From an uncultured Verrucomicrobiota bacterium (GTDB lineage: Bacteria; Verrucomicrobiota; Verrucomicrobiia; Limisphaerales; UBA1096), in contig CAJWEP010000005.1 of assembly GCA_913030945.1 (NCBI GenBank), positions 1 to 43,112 of the forward strand: 43,112 bases of DNA, given 5' to 3'. The notes beneath the pieces were generated by a model. The model was not told the origin of the DNA and searched no databases. It worked only from the letters and a program-made list of their open reading frames with translations. The first letter of the stretch is position 1; each line of letters begins with the position of its first letter. Both the position numbers and the translations under genes were made by a program. Below, piece after piece: positions 24,202 to 31,666 of this stretch.

Positions 24202-25884
24202 ATGGTTCGTTTTTACTCATTAATTTTTTTTGCTTCGGCGTTGTCGCTTGGCCAGGCGCTTGGTCAGGGGGAGAAGCCGTCTGCCGGGCCGGAGTCGCTC
24301 TTTGGCCTGGACAACGTCATCGATGTCCATATTCGGATCGAACCGGAGGAATGGGCCAAGTTGCAACCACCCAAGGGGACGAAAATGGATTTTGGTGTGG
24401 CAATCCAAGGTCTGATGGCGGACGCCTTGACCGGTGGGCATTTTCGCAGTGAGAAATCGACACGGCCTGGGCTGGCCGGCTATCTGGGTGTCGATCACCA
24501 GTATGGTAAAGCGGAGATCACGATCGACGGCGAAACGGTTAAAGGGATCGGCCTGCGCTACAAGGGGAACGGGACATTCCTCGAATATGTTGAGGGGGAT
24601 GTGACAAGGCGATTGTCGTTCAAGATCGATTTCAACGAATACGATGATGAACTGGAGTTCCGCGGCCTAACCAAGGTCAACCTCAACAATAACAGCACTG
24701 ACCCGTCCCTGATGCGTGAACCATTGTCATACGAGTTATTTCGTGAGGCGGGGATTCACTGTTCCCGGGTCGGATATGCGAAAGTCAGTCTGACCATTCC
24801 TGGCAAGATTGATCGTCAACCGCACGGGCTCTACACGGTGATTGAGCAGGTGGACAAGCGATTCCTCAAGGACCGTTACGGCTCGGCGAAGGGACTGTTG
24901 ATGAAGCCGAGCACCTTTGGTGCTTTCCGGTATTTTGGGGAGGAATGGGATAAGTACGAGATCGGCTTTGTCCCAAAAACCGAGGCAACCGAGGAGCAAA
25001 AACAGCGTGTCATCGAATTCGCAAGGTTGATCCACAAGTCCGAGGATGATGCGTTTGAAGAAAAGGTGAAGGATTATCTCGACGTGGATCAGTTCCTGCG
25101 GTTTCTGGCTGTAAATGTGTTACTCACCAACCTCGACAGTTTTCTTGGCGGTTCCCAGAACCACTATATTTATCTTGAGCCAGAATCGAACAAGTTTCAG
25201 TTTTTTCCATGGGACATGGATATCTCGTTTGGCGTGTTCCCTTTCAATGGAACGCCGGAGACGCGCCGTAAGATGAGCATTGATCATCCCGGCGGAAAGG
25301 GGCACACACTGATTGAGCGCGTGTTGAACATCCCGCGACATAAGCAGACATATCACGATTATCTGGACACCTATCTGGACACCATCTTTGCTGAGGAAAA
25401 AATGCACCAGCAGATTAGACGGGTCGGAGCCTTTGTTCGGCCGCTGGTCAAGATTAATGGCCGTAAAGCAACCGATGGTTTTGACGCGGTACTGGCCGAA
25501 AGGCCGAAGGATTGGGAACAGCATCCGTTGAAGTATTTTGTGACCGAGCGGCGAGCGTCAGTACGCCGGCAGCTTGATGGTGAGTCGGAGGGCCATATTC
25601 TTTTTGATAAGCCGCCGAATTGGCCGGAAATAATTGGTTGGGGTATCGCGATACTGTCGGTCTTGTTGCTCAACTTTTCCGGGTGGCTTTGGGGCGTTGT
25701 AGCCGGCTTTCGTGGCAGTGTTTTGTGGGGTTTTTTAAACATGTTTTTCTATCCGCTTACTCCTGTCATCTACGGTTTTGGGGTTCGCAAAGAACTGGGT
25801 CGCCGTTCGGCCATTTGGTCGATATTCTGCGCCGCATGTTTTGTGGCGTTGATCGTGACAGCGATCGCTATGGGATCCAAGTGA
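24202..25884 (+). CDS. CotH-kinase-domain protein with C-terminal membrane spans
   Basis: A 560-residue protein. The signal peptide MVRFYSLIFFASALSLGQALGQG ends in a tandem palindrome-derived segment. The CotH domain (PF08757), roughly residues 35-430, has IRYKGN-like GIGLRYKGNGTFLEY, FKIDFNEYD, KVNLNNNSTDPSLMREPLSYELFREAG, GLYTVIEQVDKRFLKDRYG, NLDSFLGGSQNHYIYLEP and FFPWDMDISFG (about 334-344). The last contains the probable metal-binding Asp of this atypical kinase fold. Three membrane helices follow (about 475-555). CotH kinases phosphorylate spore-coat or secreted proteins; here it is exported and membrane-anchored, substrate unknown. Confidence 0.88.
   Translation: MVRFYSLIFFASALSLGQALGQGEKPSAGPESLFGLDNVIDVHIRIEPEEWAKLQPPKGTKMDFGVAIQGLMADALTGGHFRSEKSTRPGLAGYLGVDHQYGKAEITIDGETVKGIGLRYKGNGTFLEYVEGDVTRRLSFKIDFNEYDDELEFRGLTKVNLNNNSTDPSLMREPLSYELFREAGIHCSRVGYAKVSLTIPGKIDRQPHGLYTVIEQVDKRFLKDRYGSAKGLLMKPSTFGAFRYFGEEWDKYEIGFVPKTEATEEQKQRVIEFARLIHKSEDDAFEEKVKDYLDVDQFLRFLAVNVLLTNLDSFLGGSQNHYIYLEPESNKFQFFPWDMDISFGVFPFNGTPETRRKMSIDHPGGKGHTLIERVLNIPRHKQTYHDYLDTYLDTIFAEEKMHQQIRRVGAFVRPLVKINGRKATDGFDAVLAERPKDWEQHPLKYFVTERRASVRRQLDGESEGHILFDKPPNWPEIIGWGIAILSVLLLNFSGWLWGVVAGFRGSVLWGFLNMFFYPLTPVIYGFGVRKELGRRSAIWSIFCAACFVALIVTAIAMGSK
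24246..24270. repeat. Degenerate tandem of the iterated palindrome in a signal peptide
   Basis: GCTTGGCCAGGC is followed at once by GCTTGGTCAGG; together they encode SLGQALGQG at the end of the CotH signal peptide. Each unit is one or two changes from the core. Confidence 0.75.
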
Positions 25885-25931
25885 CAGAGTCGGCATGCAA
25901 AATGCGCGGAAGTATTGATATTAAATATACT

Positions 25932-26993
25932 ATGAAACAGTTCTCTATATTGCTGGGTGCGTCAGTCGTGATCACGCTTGGTCAAGCGCAGGCACAGGAA
26001 TCGATTGAACCTAAGGAGGCGGATCATAAGTTGGTCGCGTACGGAAAGGAGGAGCGGCAGGTATTGCACCTTTGGCTACCGAAAACCAAGGCTCCCGCAC
26101 CGCTGGTGTTGCATTACCACGGCGGCGGTTTTGTGGTTGGGGATATCCGCGAAAAGACGCACAATCGAACGGCTGCGATGTGCAATGCCGTCGGGATCGC
26201 GTATGCCGACGTGGAGTACCGGTTGCTGAACCAGGCGATGTTGCACGAGATCATGAATGACTGTTCACGGGCAGTGCAGTTCCTCCGATACAACGCAAAG
26301 AAATACAACCTGGACAAAAATCGTGTGGCCTCTTATGGCGAATCGGCTGGTGCCAGCGCGAGTCTTTGGATGGCGACTATTGACGATCAAGCGGATCCGA
26401 AGGCCAAGGACCCGGTGTTGCGTGAGTCGACTCGCCTGGCTGCTGCCGGGGGTTTTGGGGTTCAGGCAACATTTGATGTCATCCAATGGCCGAAGATTCT
26501 CGGTTTACCTGAGGACAAAACACCGTACTGGGGTATGATTAAATCTGCAAAAGCTCGGCTTGGTGAAAAGCGTTTCAACGAACTGCGCAAGCACATGGAT
26601 ATGCTCCACAATATGGATAAGAACGATTCTCCCATGCACTTTTCACCTGGAAAGGAAGGGCAGGGCGTTCATAGCCAACGTTTTGTTGATGTTCTGGAAA
26701 AGCGGGCCAAGGAGGTTGGTGCAAGTTTGATCATTAAGCCTGGGAGACAATCGCTTATCCAATTTCTCACCGGTAAACTCAAGACCAAGCCGAAGCCAGC
26801 GTCTGGCCAACGGCCGGGAGGCAAGCAGGCGCGCAAGCCTTTTCCGAAACACTGGGGCGATCCGCCGGCAGATCAAACCAGCGATTACCGCAAGCTTCCT
26901 GGCGACTACGGCTTTGGCAGCGGCACCTTGGCCAATTGGATTCAAAAGCATCTTGAGAGAGATGCCGAGCAGAAGCCGAAAGACGAAAAATGA
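25932..26993 (+). CDS. Secreted alpha/beta hydrolase (esterase/lipase, HGGG type)
   Basis: The ATG at 25932 gives a signal peptide ending TLGQAQAQE, built by a near-copy of the iterated palindrome. The mature protein has the oxyanion motif LHYHGGGFVVGD (near residue 62) and nucleophile elbow YGESAGASASLW (Ser near 136), typical of the hormone-sensitive-lipase/BD-FAE group. NDSPMHFSPG and GVHSQRFV probably supply Asp and His. The C-terminal 80 residues are Lys/Pro-rich. Total 353 residues. An ester or acetyl substrate, perhaps on polysaccharide, is inferred. Confidence 0.85.
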   Translation: MKQFSILLGASVVITLGQAQAQESIEPKEADHKLVAYGKEERQVLHLWLPKTKAPAPLVLHYHGGGFVVGDIREKTHNRTAAMCNAVGIAYADVEYRLLNQAMLHEIMNDCSRAVQFLRYNAKKYNLDKNRVASYGESAGASASLWMATIDDQADPKAKDPVLRESTRLAAAGGFGVQATFDVIQWPKILGLPEDKTPYWGMIKSAKARLGEKRFNELRKHMDMLHNMDKNDSPMHFSPGKEGQGVHSQRFVDVLEKRAKEVGASLIIKPGRQSLIQFLTGKLKTKPKPASGQRPGGKQARKPFPKHWGDPPADQTSDYRKLPGDYGFGSGTLANWIQKHLERDAEQKPKDEK

Positions 26994-27076
26994 TTCAGAC
27001 TTTTTTGCAGATGTTTAGAATCGATGCGCTTGGTTCACTTTGAAGAAACTTCCTTTTTATTATTTAGTTTTTAGCC

Positions 27077-28240
27077 ATGAGTAGCGGATTGACGTTTGTT
27101 CTCGGTGGTGTCCCCGCCACCAATATGAATGTGCGGCATCGCATCCAGTTTACGGTTGGTGATGCGGTGTTTTATATTAGTTTGCCGAAGCCGGACGGCA
27201 GTTCCCGATCCATCCTGCTGGTGCGTGATATCGAGATGGGGCTCGCCCGGAAACACGCCCGCGCTGATGAGATCGGTTGTGCCGCTGACTACGAACCGGA
27301 GGGTGGCTTGTCCGGTGACCGCGACACCGCGCTCGCCCAGGCCGGCGCCGAGTGCCTGCGCCGCAACGGCATTGATCGGGTGCGTACGGATGGTTCGTTG
27401 CCAATGATCTTCACCGCGCATCTTCGCGATACCGGAATCGAGGTTGAGTACGATCCACAGTTGGCTGTTCTGGACCGGCGCACCAAGTCAGAGGAGGAGT
27501 TGGCACACTTGCGCCGGGCGCAGTCGGTCACCGAGGAGGCGATGGAGTTTGCATGTCGGATGATTTGCGCGGCGACACCGGATGCAGACGGGGTGTTGCG
27601 CGACAGCGACACGACATTGACCTCGGAGCTGGTGCGTCAACGAATCACGAGTTTCTTAATCGACAAAAACTTTTCCAACCATCACGACTCGATTGTCGTC
27701 ACAGTGCCGCACGTGGCCGACTGCCATCATCACGGCACCGGCCCGCTCCAGACAGGTCTACCGGTGATCATCGACATTTTCCCGCGCAACAATGAAACTG
27801 GTTACTGGGGCGATTGCACGCGCACGGCGGTGAACGGCGGGCCGTCGCCGGAGTTGGCGCAAATGCATGCCGCGGTGGTGAAGGCCAGGGTCGAGGCCAT
27901 CGCCGCGCTCCGGGTGGGCACGACCGGTGCCGCGGTGCACCGGGCGACTGTTTCGTCAATCAGCGGCAGCGGCTACGCCATGGGGTTGCCGCCGGAGGAT
28001 GCGGACGATGGATTCATCTCGATGCGCCACGGCACCGGCCACGGGATCGGGCTGGATGTCCACGAGCCAATTTTGTTGTCGGATGGCGGCGGCGAAATCC
28101 TGGCCAACGAGGTGTTCACCGTGGAGCCGGGCCTGTACTCGGCCAGGTTTGGCGGCGTACGCGTCGAAGACATGGTGGCGATCACGCTCGACGGCCCGGA
28201 GAACTTCAACCGCCTGCCAGATCACCTCGACTGGCGTTAG
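27077..28240 (+). CDS. M24 metallopeptidase (Xaa-Pro aminopeptidase-like)
   Basis: A 387-residue cytoplasmic protein. The N-terminal creatinase-like domain (1-150) precedes a pita-bread fold with all five metal ligands: Asp in VIIDIFPR (about 231), Asp in GDCTRT (about 245), His in GTGHGIGLDVHE (about 320), Glu in VEPGLY (about 349) and Glu in VRVEDMVAI (about 363). It should be a dinuclear aminopeptidase of the PepP/PepQ group cleaving N-terminal residues before proline. A palindrome copy begins directly after its stop codon. Confidence 0.92.
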   Translation: MSSGLTFVLGGVPATNMNVRHRIQFTVGDAVFYISLPKPDGSSRSILLVRDIEMGLARKHARADEIGCAADYEPEGGLSGDRDTALAQAGAECLRRNGIDRVRTDGSLPMIFTAHLRDTGIEVEYDPQLAVLDRRTKSEEELAHLRRAQSVTEEAMEFACRMICAATPDADGVLRDSDTTLTSELVRQRITSFLIDKNFSNHHDSIVVTVPHVADCHHHGTGPLQTGLPVIIDIFPRNNETGYWGDCTRTAVNGGPSPELAQMHAAVVKARVEAIAALRVGTTGAAVHRATVSSISGSGYAMGLPPEDADDGFISMRHGTGHGIGLDVHEPILLSDGGGEILANEVFTVEPGLYSARFGGVRVEDMVAITLDGPENFNRLPDHLDWR

Positions 28241-28242
28241 TC

Positions 28243-28252
28243 CTTGGCCAAG
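28243..28252. repeat. Iterated palindrome copy after the M24 peptidase stop
   Basis: Exact core beginning two bases past the stop codon, then CGC; intergenic, before the methyltransferase start. Confidence 0.88.
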
Positions 28253-28263
28253 CGCCTGACCAA

Positions 28264-28920
28264 GTGCCTTCGTTCACCGGAAACAAAGGTGACAGCAAAT
28301 CGATTCGCCGATACTCTTTCCCGGTGGAATTTACTCAGGATTGGTTCGTCCAAAATATGGATGTTTGGCCTACGTTTTTTCGGAGGCACAGTTGGAATGC
28401 GGAAGAGCCCAAGTCAATTCTGGAGATCGGATGTTTTGAAGGCTTGTCCACTTGCTGGATGCTCAACAACCTGCTGAAGCATTCCGATAGCAAGATCGTT
28501 TGCATTGATACGTTCGAGGGGGGGATTGAGCATGTTCACGATGCAATAAACATGACTCATGTTCGCGAAATTTTTTTTAGCAATGTCGAGAAAACCGGTC
28601 GGATGGACTCCGTCAGGGTTTTGGAGGAACGATCCGACACGGGGCTGTTGCAGCTGCTCCAGGAAAACCACGAGTCCTTCGATTTCATTTACGTGGACGG
28701 GTCGCACTATGCGACGGATGTGTTGGCGGACCTGGTCCTGAGTTTCCGGATGCTGAAAGTCGGGGGGCTGTGCATTTGCGATGATTATCTGTGGGAGGGT
28801 CAATCTGATCCAAGACATTCTCCCAAGATGGCGATTGACGCGTTTACTTCCATTTTCTCGGAGCAGGTTCAGTTCGTGCCGGTTATTAACACTCAGTTTG
28901 CCTTCAAGCGAATCCAGTAA
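28264..28920 (+). CDS. Class I SAM-dependent methyltransferase (Methyltransf_24)
   Basis: No ATG lies in the right place, and the open frame extends back through the M24 gene in another phase; GTG 28264 (MPSFTGNKGDSK) or GTG 28324 is the likely start. The core has ILEIGCFEGLSTCWML (motif I), KIVCIDTFEGG, FDFIYVDGSHYATDVLADL and GGLCICDDYLW, the Methyltransf_24 pattern. About 218 residues. Such enzymes often modify sugars or natural products; the substrate is unknown. Confidence 0.8.
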   Translation: MPSFTGNKGDSKSIRRYSFPVEFTQDWFVQNMDVWPTFFRRHSWNAEEPKSILEIGCFEGLSTCWMLNNLLKHSDSKIVCIDTFEGGIEHVHDAINMTHVREIFFSNVEKTGRMDSVRVLEERSDTGLLQLLQENHESFDFIYVDGSHYATDVLADLVLSFRMLKVGGLCICDDYLWEGQSDPRHSPKMAIDAFTSIFSEQVQFVPVINTQFAFKRIQ

Positions 28921-29005
28921 AGTGCTTGGACAAGCGGTGGGCGGTCGATTTCGGCATTGAACCGGTGGCGTGGTTTCCGTAGGTTCGCCCCTCACAGAGT
29001 CTATT

Positions 29006-29851
29006 ATGAGATTTGGCATTAATTCATTTCTGTTCGTGTCGCCGTTCGTGACACAGAGTACCCGGCTGTTTTCCAAGTTCAAGAAGTGGGGTTTTGACAC
29101 CGTCGAGCTTCCCATCGAGGCTCCCGAGCACATCGACTCGGTGAAGGTCAAAAAGGCGCTCGATCGCGCCGGCTTGGCATGCGGTTCGGTCTGCGCCTGC
29201 ATGGGGCCGGGGCGCGATTTCCGTGGCTCGGCTAGGGATCAGCGCGAGGCGATGAAGTACTGCAAGGCGCTCATCGACCACATGGTCAACCTCGATTGCC
29301 CGTCCTTGATTGGTCCGGTTTACTCCGTGGTCGGCAAGGCCGATGCCGTGGACCCGAAGGATCAAAAAAAGGAATTCGCTCTCGTGGTGAAGAACCTCAA
29401 GATACTCGCCGCCTACGCCGAGAAGAAGGGTGTGCAGATTTGCGTCGAGCCGCTGAATCGCTTCGAGACCGACTTTCTCAATACCTGCGAGAAAGGAATA
29501 CGCCTCATCAAGGCAGTTGGCAGCCCGGCACTCAAGCTGCACCTCGACACGTTCCACATGAACATCGAGGAGAAAAACCAAGGCAAGGCCATCCGCGCCG
29601 CCGGCAAACACCTCGCTCATTTCCACGCCTGCGGTAGCGACCGCGGTACGCCGGGCAACGACCACATCGACTGGAAGCCGATCGTCGCCGCGCTCAAGGC
29701 GGTCAAGTACAAGGGCGACATCGTGATCGAGTCGTTCACGACCGACGTGAAGGTGATCGCCCGGGCGGCAGCCATTTGGCGCAAGATGGAGCCGACGCGC
29801 GAGGAGATCGCGACCAAGGGACTTAAGTTCCTGAAAAGGGCGTTCAAGTAA
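29006..29851 (+). CDS. Sugar epimerase/isomerase (DTE/xylose-isomerase-like TIM barrel)
   Basis: The ATG at 29006 gives MRFGINSFLFVSPF, the expected first strand; 281 residues. Ligands match the D-tagatose/psicose 3-epimerase family: Glu in CVEPLNRFETDFLNT (about 147), Asp in LKLHLDTFHMNIEE (about 180), His in HFHACGSDRGTPGNDHIDW (about 205) and Glu in DIVIESF (about 241). It acts on keto-sugars or related C3-oxidised sugars using a divalent metal. It is followed by DUF1080 and ThuA genes, as in 3-keto-glycoside catabolic clusters, so a 3-keto-sugar substrate is plausible. Confidence 0.87.
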   Translation: MRFGINSFLFVSPFVTQSTRLFSKFKKWGFDTVELPIEAPEHIDSVKVKKALDRAGLACGSVCACMGPGRDFRGSARDQREAMKYCKALIDHMVNLDCPSLIGPVYSVVGKADAVDPKDQKKEFALVVKNLKILAAYAEKKGVQICVEPLNRFETDFLNTCEKGIRLIKAVGSPALKLHLDTFHMNIEEKNQGKAIRAAGKHLAHFHACGSDRGTPGNDHIDWKPIVAALKAVKYKGDIVIESFTTDVKVIARAAAIWRKMEPTREEIATKGLKFLKRAFK

Positions 29852-29929
29852 ACTGAATTTTAGGGGATGGCGGCGCGTCTGTTCCTCCCATTTTTTGTCT
29901 CTTAAAACTTACTTTTTCCAAACACGATT

Positions 29930-30697
29930 ATGAAAAAAAACATGACCATACTGGGCTTGACGGCGCTGGGTTTTGCCTTCGCCGGCCAGGCACTCGCTGC
30001 TGATGTCGGGAAGGGCTTTAAGTCCATCTTTGACGGGAAAACTCTCAAGGGCTGGAACGGCGATCCGAAATTCTGGAGCGTCCAGAACGGGGCCATCACC
30101 GGTAAGACGACCAAGGAAAATCCGACCAAGGGCAACACCTTCATCATTTGGGAAGGAAAGACCGGCAACTTCGATCTGCGTATCGACTACAAGATCATCG
30201 GCGGCAACAGCGGCATCCAATACCGCAGTTTCAAGGCCGATGGCCCCGACGAGTGGCGCATCGGTGGCTATCAGGCCGACTTTGAGGCGGGCGACACCTT
30301 CTCCGGTATCTGCTACGGCGAACGTTTTCGCGGTATCCTTTCGCTTCGTGGCAAAAAGACCACCCTCACAGTTGGTGACGACGGCAAGTTGAAGAAAGAA
30401 GTCGAGGAATTCGCCAAGGACGCCGACATCGCCAAGGCGATCAAAAAGGAGGAATGGAACAGTTACCGCATTGTTGCGCGTAATTTCAGTCTGACCCACT
30501 TCATCAACGACGTGAAGACCACCCAGGTGATCGATCGCGACAAAAAGACTCGCCGCGCTGACGGTCTGCTCGCGTTGCAATTGCACGCCGGTCCGCCGAT
30601 GACGGTTCAATTCAAGAACATCCGCATCAAGGAATTGCCCAAGCGCGTACGCAAGGCGGGCAATGCCAAGAAAGGCAGCAACAATAAGAATAAGTAG
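29930..30697 (+). CDS. DUF1080 (3-keto-disaccharide hydrolase) secreted protein
   Basis: A 255-residue protein. MKKNMTILGLTALGFAFAGQALAAD is a signal peptide cut after ALA. The single jelly-roll domain (PF06439) carries FKSIFDGKTLKGWNGD, FWSVQNGAITGKTT, FDLRIDYKIIGGNSGIQYRS, WRIGGYQADFE, HFINDVKTTQVIDRD and LLALQLHAGPPMTVQFKNIRIKEL, an almost ideal family fit. Members act on 3-keto-glycosides. The tail is Lys/Asn-rich. Located between an epimerase and a ThuA-like protein. Confidence 0.93.
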   Translation: MKKNMTILGLTALGFAFAGQALAADVGKGFKSIFDGKTLKGWNGDPKFWSVQNGAITGKTTKENPTKGNTFIIWEGKTGNFDLRIDYKIIGGNSGIQYRSFKADGPDEWRIGGYQADFEAGDTFSGICYGERFRGILSLRGKKTTLTVGDDGKLKKEVEEFAKDADIAKAIKKEEWNSYRIVARNFSLTHFINDVKTTQVIDRDKKTRRADGLLALQLHAGPPMTVQFKNIRIKELPKRVRKAGNAKKGSNNKNK

Positions 30698-30707
30698 CCA
30701 CTCCACC

Positions 30708-30712
30708 AGGAG
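30708..30712 (+). promoter_or_regulatory. Shine-Dalgarno for the ThuA-like gene
   Basis: AGGAG ends nine bases before ATG 30722 and therefore selects that start over the TTG at 30713, which it almost touches. Confidence 0.75.
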
Positions 30713-30721
30713 TTGAATGAC

Positions 30722-31639
30722 ATGAAAACATTTCTCGCATTAACCTGTGTGGTTGGCTTGGCCGCCGGTGCCATGGCTGCGCCGAAAAAGGTCGTGATGA
30801 TCGCTGGCAAGCCAAGCCACGGGCCGCTCTCGCACGAGCACAACGCCGGTATCCAGCTCTTGGCCAAGTGCCTGAAGGAAGGCGCTGCCGATGCCGTGAC
30901 GCCGGCAGTCACGCTCAACGGTTGGCCAAGTGACGAGTCGATCTTCAAGGATGCTGACGCGGTGGTGATCTACAGCGACGGGGGCGGTGGACATCCGGCC
31001 GTCAGGGGAGACAACTTGGCCAAGCTCGGGAAGTTGATGGACAAGGGTGTCGGCTTTTTGACCATTCATTACGCCGTCGAGCCGACCACCGCCAAGGGCA
31101 ACAGGGAGTTCCTCGATTGGCAGGGAGGTTGTTTCGAGACACACTGGTCGGTGAACCCGCACTGGACCGCGAACTTCAGCAAGCTGCCGAAGCATCCCAT
31201 CACGCGGGGCGTGAAGCCGTTCAAGGCAAACGACGAGTGGTATTTCCACATGCGGTTCAGAGACGATAACCAGGGCAAACTGATCCCGATCCTCAGCGAC
31301 GTGCCGCCGAAGGAAACCATGAAGCGCGGTGACGGAGCCCATAGCGGTAACCCGACCGTTCGCAAGGCGGTTGCCGCCGGCAAAGCTCAGCATGTTGCCT
31401 GGGCTTACCGGCGCGAGGACGGCGGCCGGGGCTTCGGCTTCACCGGCGGACACAACCACCTGAATTGGCGCAACGACGACTTCCGCAAGACAGTGCTCAA
31501 CGCCATCCTCTGGGTGGCCAAGGCCAAGGTGCCGAAGGAGGGTGTCTCGTCGAAGCTCACCGAGGACGATCTCTACGCCAACCTCGACCCCAAACGCGGC
31601 CAAAAACCCCGCCCAAAGTCATCCCCCAAGAAAAAGTAA
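30722..31639 (+). CDS. Secreted ThuA-like domain protein
   Basis: A 305-residue protein with signal MKTFLALTCVVGLAAGAMAA. The ThuA fold (PF06283, glutamine-amidotransferase-like) shows KKVVMIAGKPSHGPLSHEHNAG, ADAVVIYSDGGGGHP, GVGFLTIHYAVEP, HPITRGVKPFKANDEWYFHMRF and GGRGFGFTGGHNHLNW. Members lie in trehalose or 3-keto-sugar utilisation clusters; the molecular activity is unsettled. It is the last gene of the epimerase-DUF1080-ThuA run and converges with the RND operon, 27 bp apart with no visible hairpin. Two exact palindrome copies lie within (LLAK, NLAKL). Confidence 0.92.
   Translation: MKTFLALTCVVGLAAGAMAAPKKVVMIAGKPSHGPLSHEHNAGIQLLAKCLKEGAADAVTPAVTLNGWPSDESIFKDADAVVIYSDGGGGHPAVRGDNLAKLGKLMDKGVGFLTIHYAVEPTTAKGNREFLDWQGGCFETHWSVNPHWTANFSKLPKHPITRGVKPFKANDEWYFHMRFRDDNQGKLIPILSDVPPKETMKRGDGAHSGNPTVRKAVAAGKAQHVAWAYRREDGGRGFGFTGGHNHLNWRNDDFRKTVLNAILWVAKAKVPKEGVSSKLTEDDLYANLDPKRGQKPRPKSSPKKK
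30859..30868. repeat. Iterated palindrome copy in the ThuA-like gene (first)
   Basis: Exact core; read as LLAK. A related TTGGCCAAG follows 60 bp later. Confidence 0.85.
31015..31024. repeat. Iterated palindrome copy in the ThuA-like gene (second); last in window
   Basis: Exact core followed by CTC; read as NLAKL. No exact 10-mer was found to the right of this point. Confidence 0.85.
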
Positions 31640-31666
31640 GCAGCCACTTATCCTAGCGGGGTTGTA

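Noticed and set aside
25620-25931. N-terminal extension of the esterase frame overlapping the CotH gene
   Set aside because: It overlaps the conserved CotH C-terminus, and the ATG at 25932 gives a clean signal peptide.
27814-28263. A long open frame running through the M24 gene into the methyltransferase
   Set aside because: The upstream part is a high-GC shadow in another phase of the M24 gene; only sequence after about 28264 shows methyltransferase motifs.
3163-31024. The palindromes as a CRISPR array or REP/BIME elements
   Set aside because: Copies are not regularly spaced, have no spacers or cas genes, are far shorter than REP units and lie mostly inside genes.
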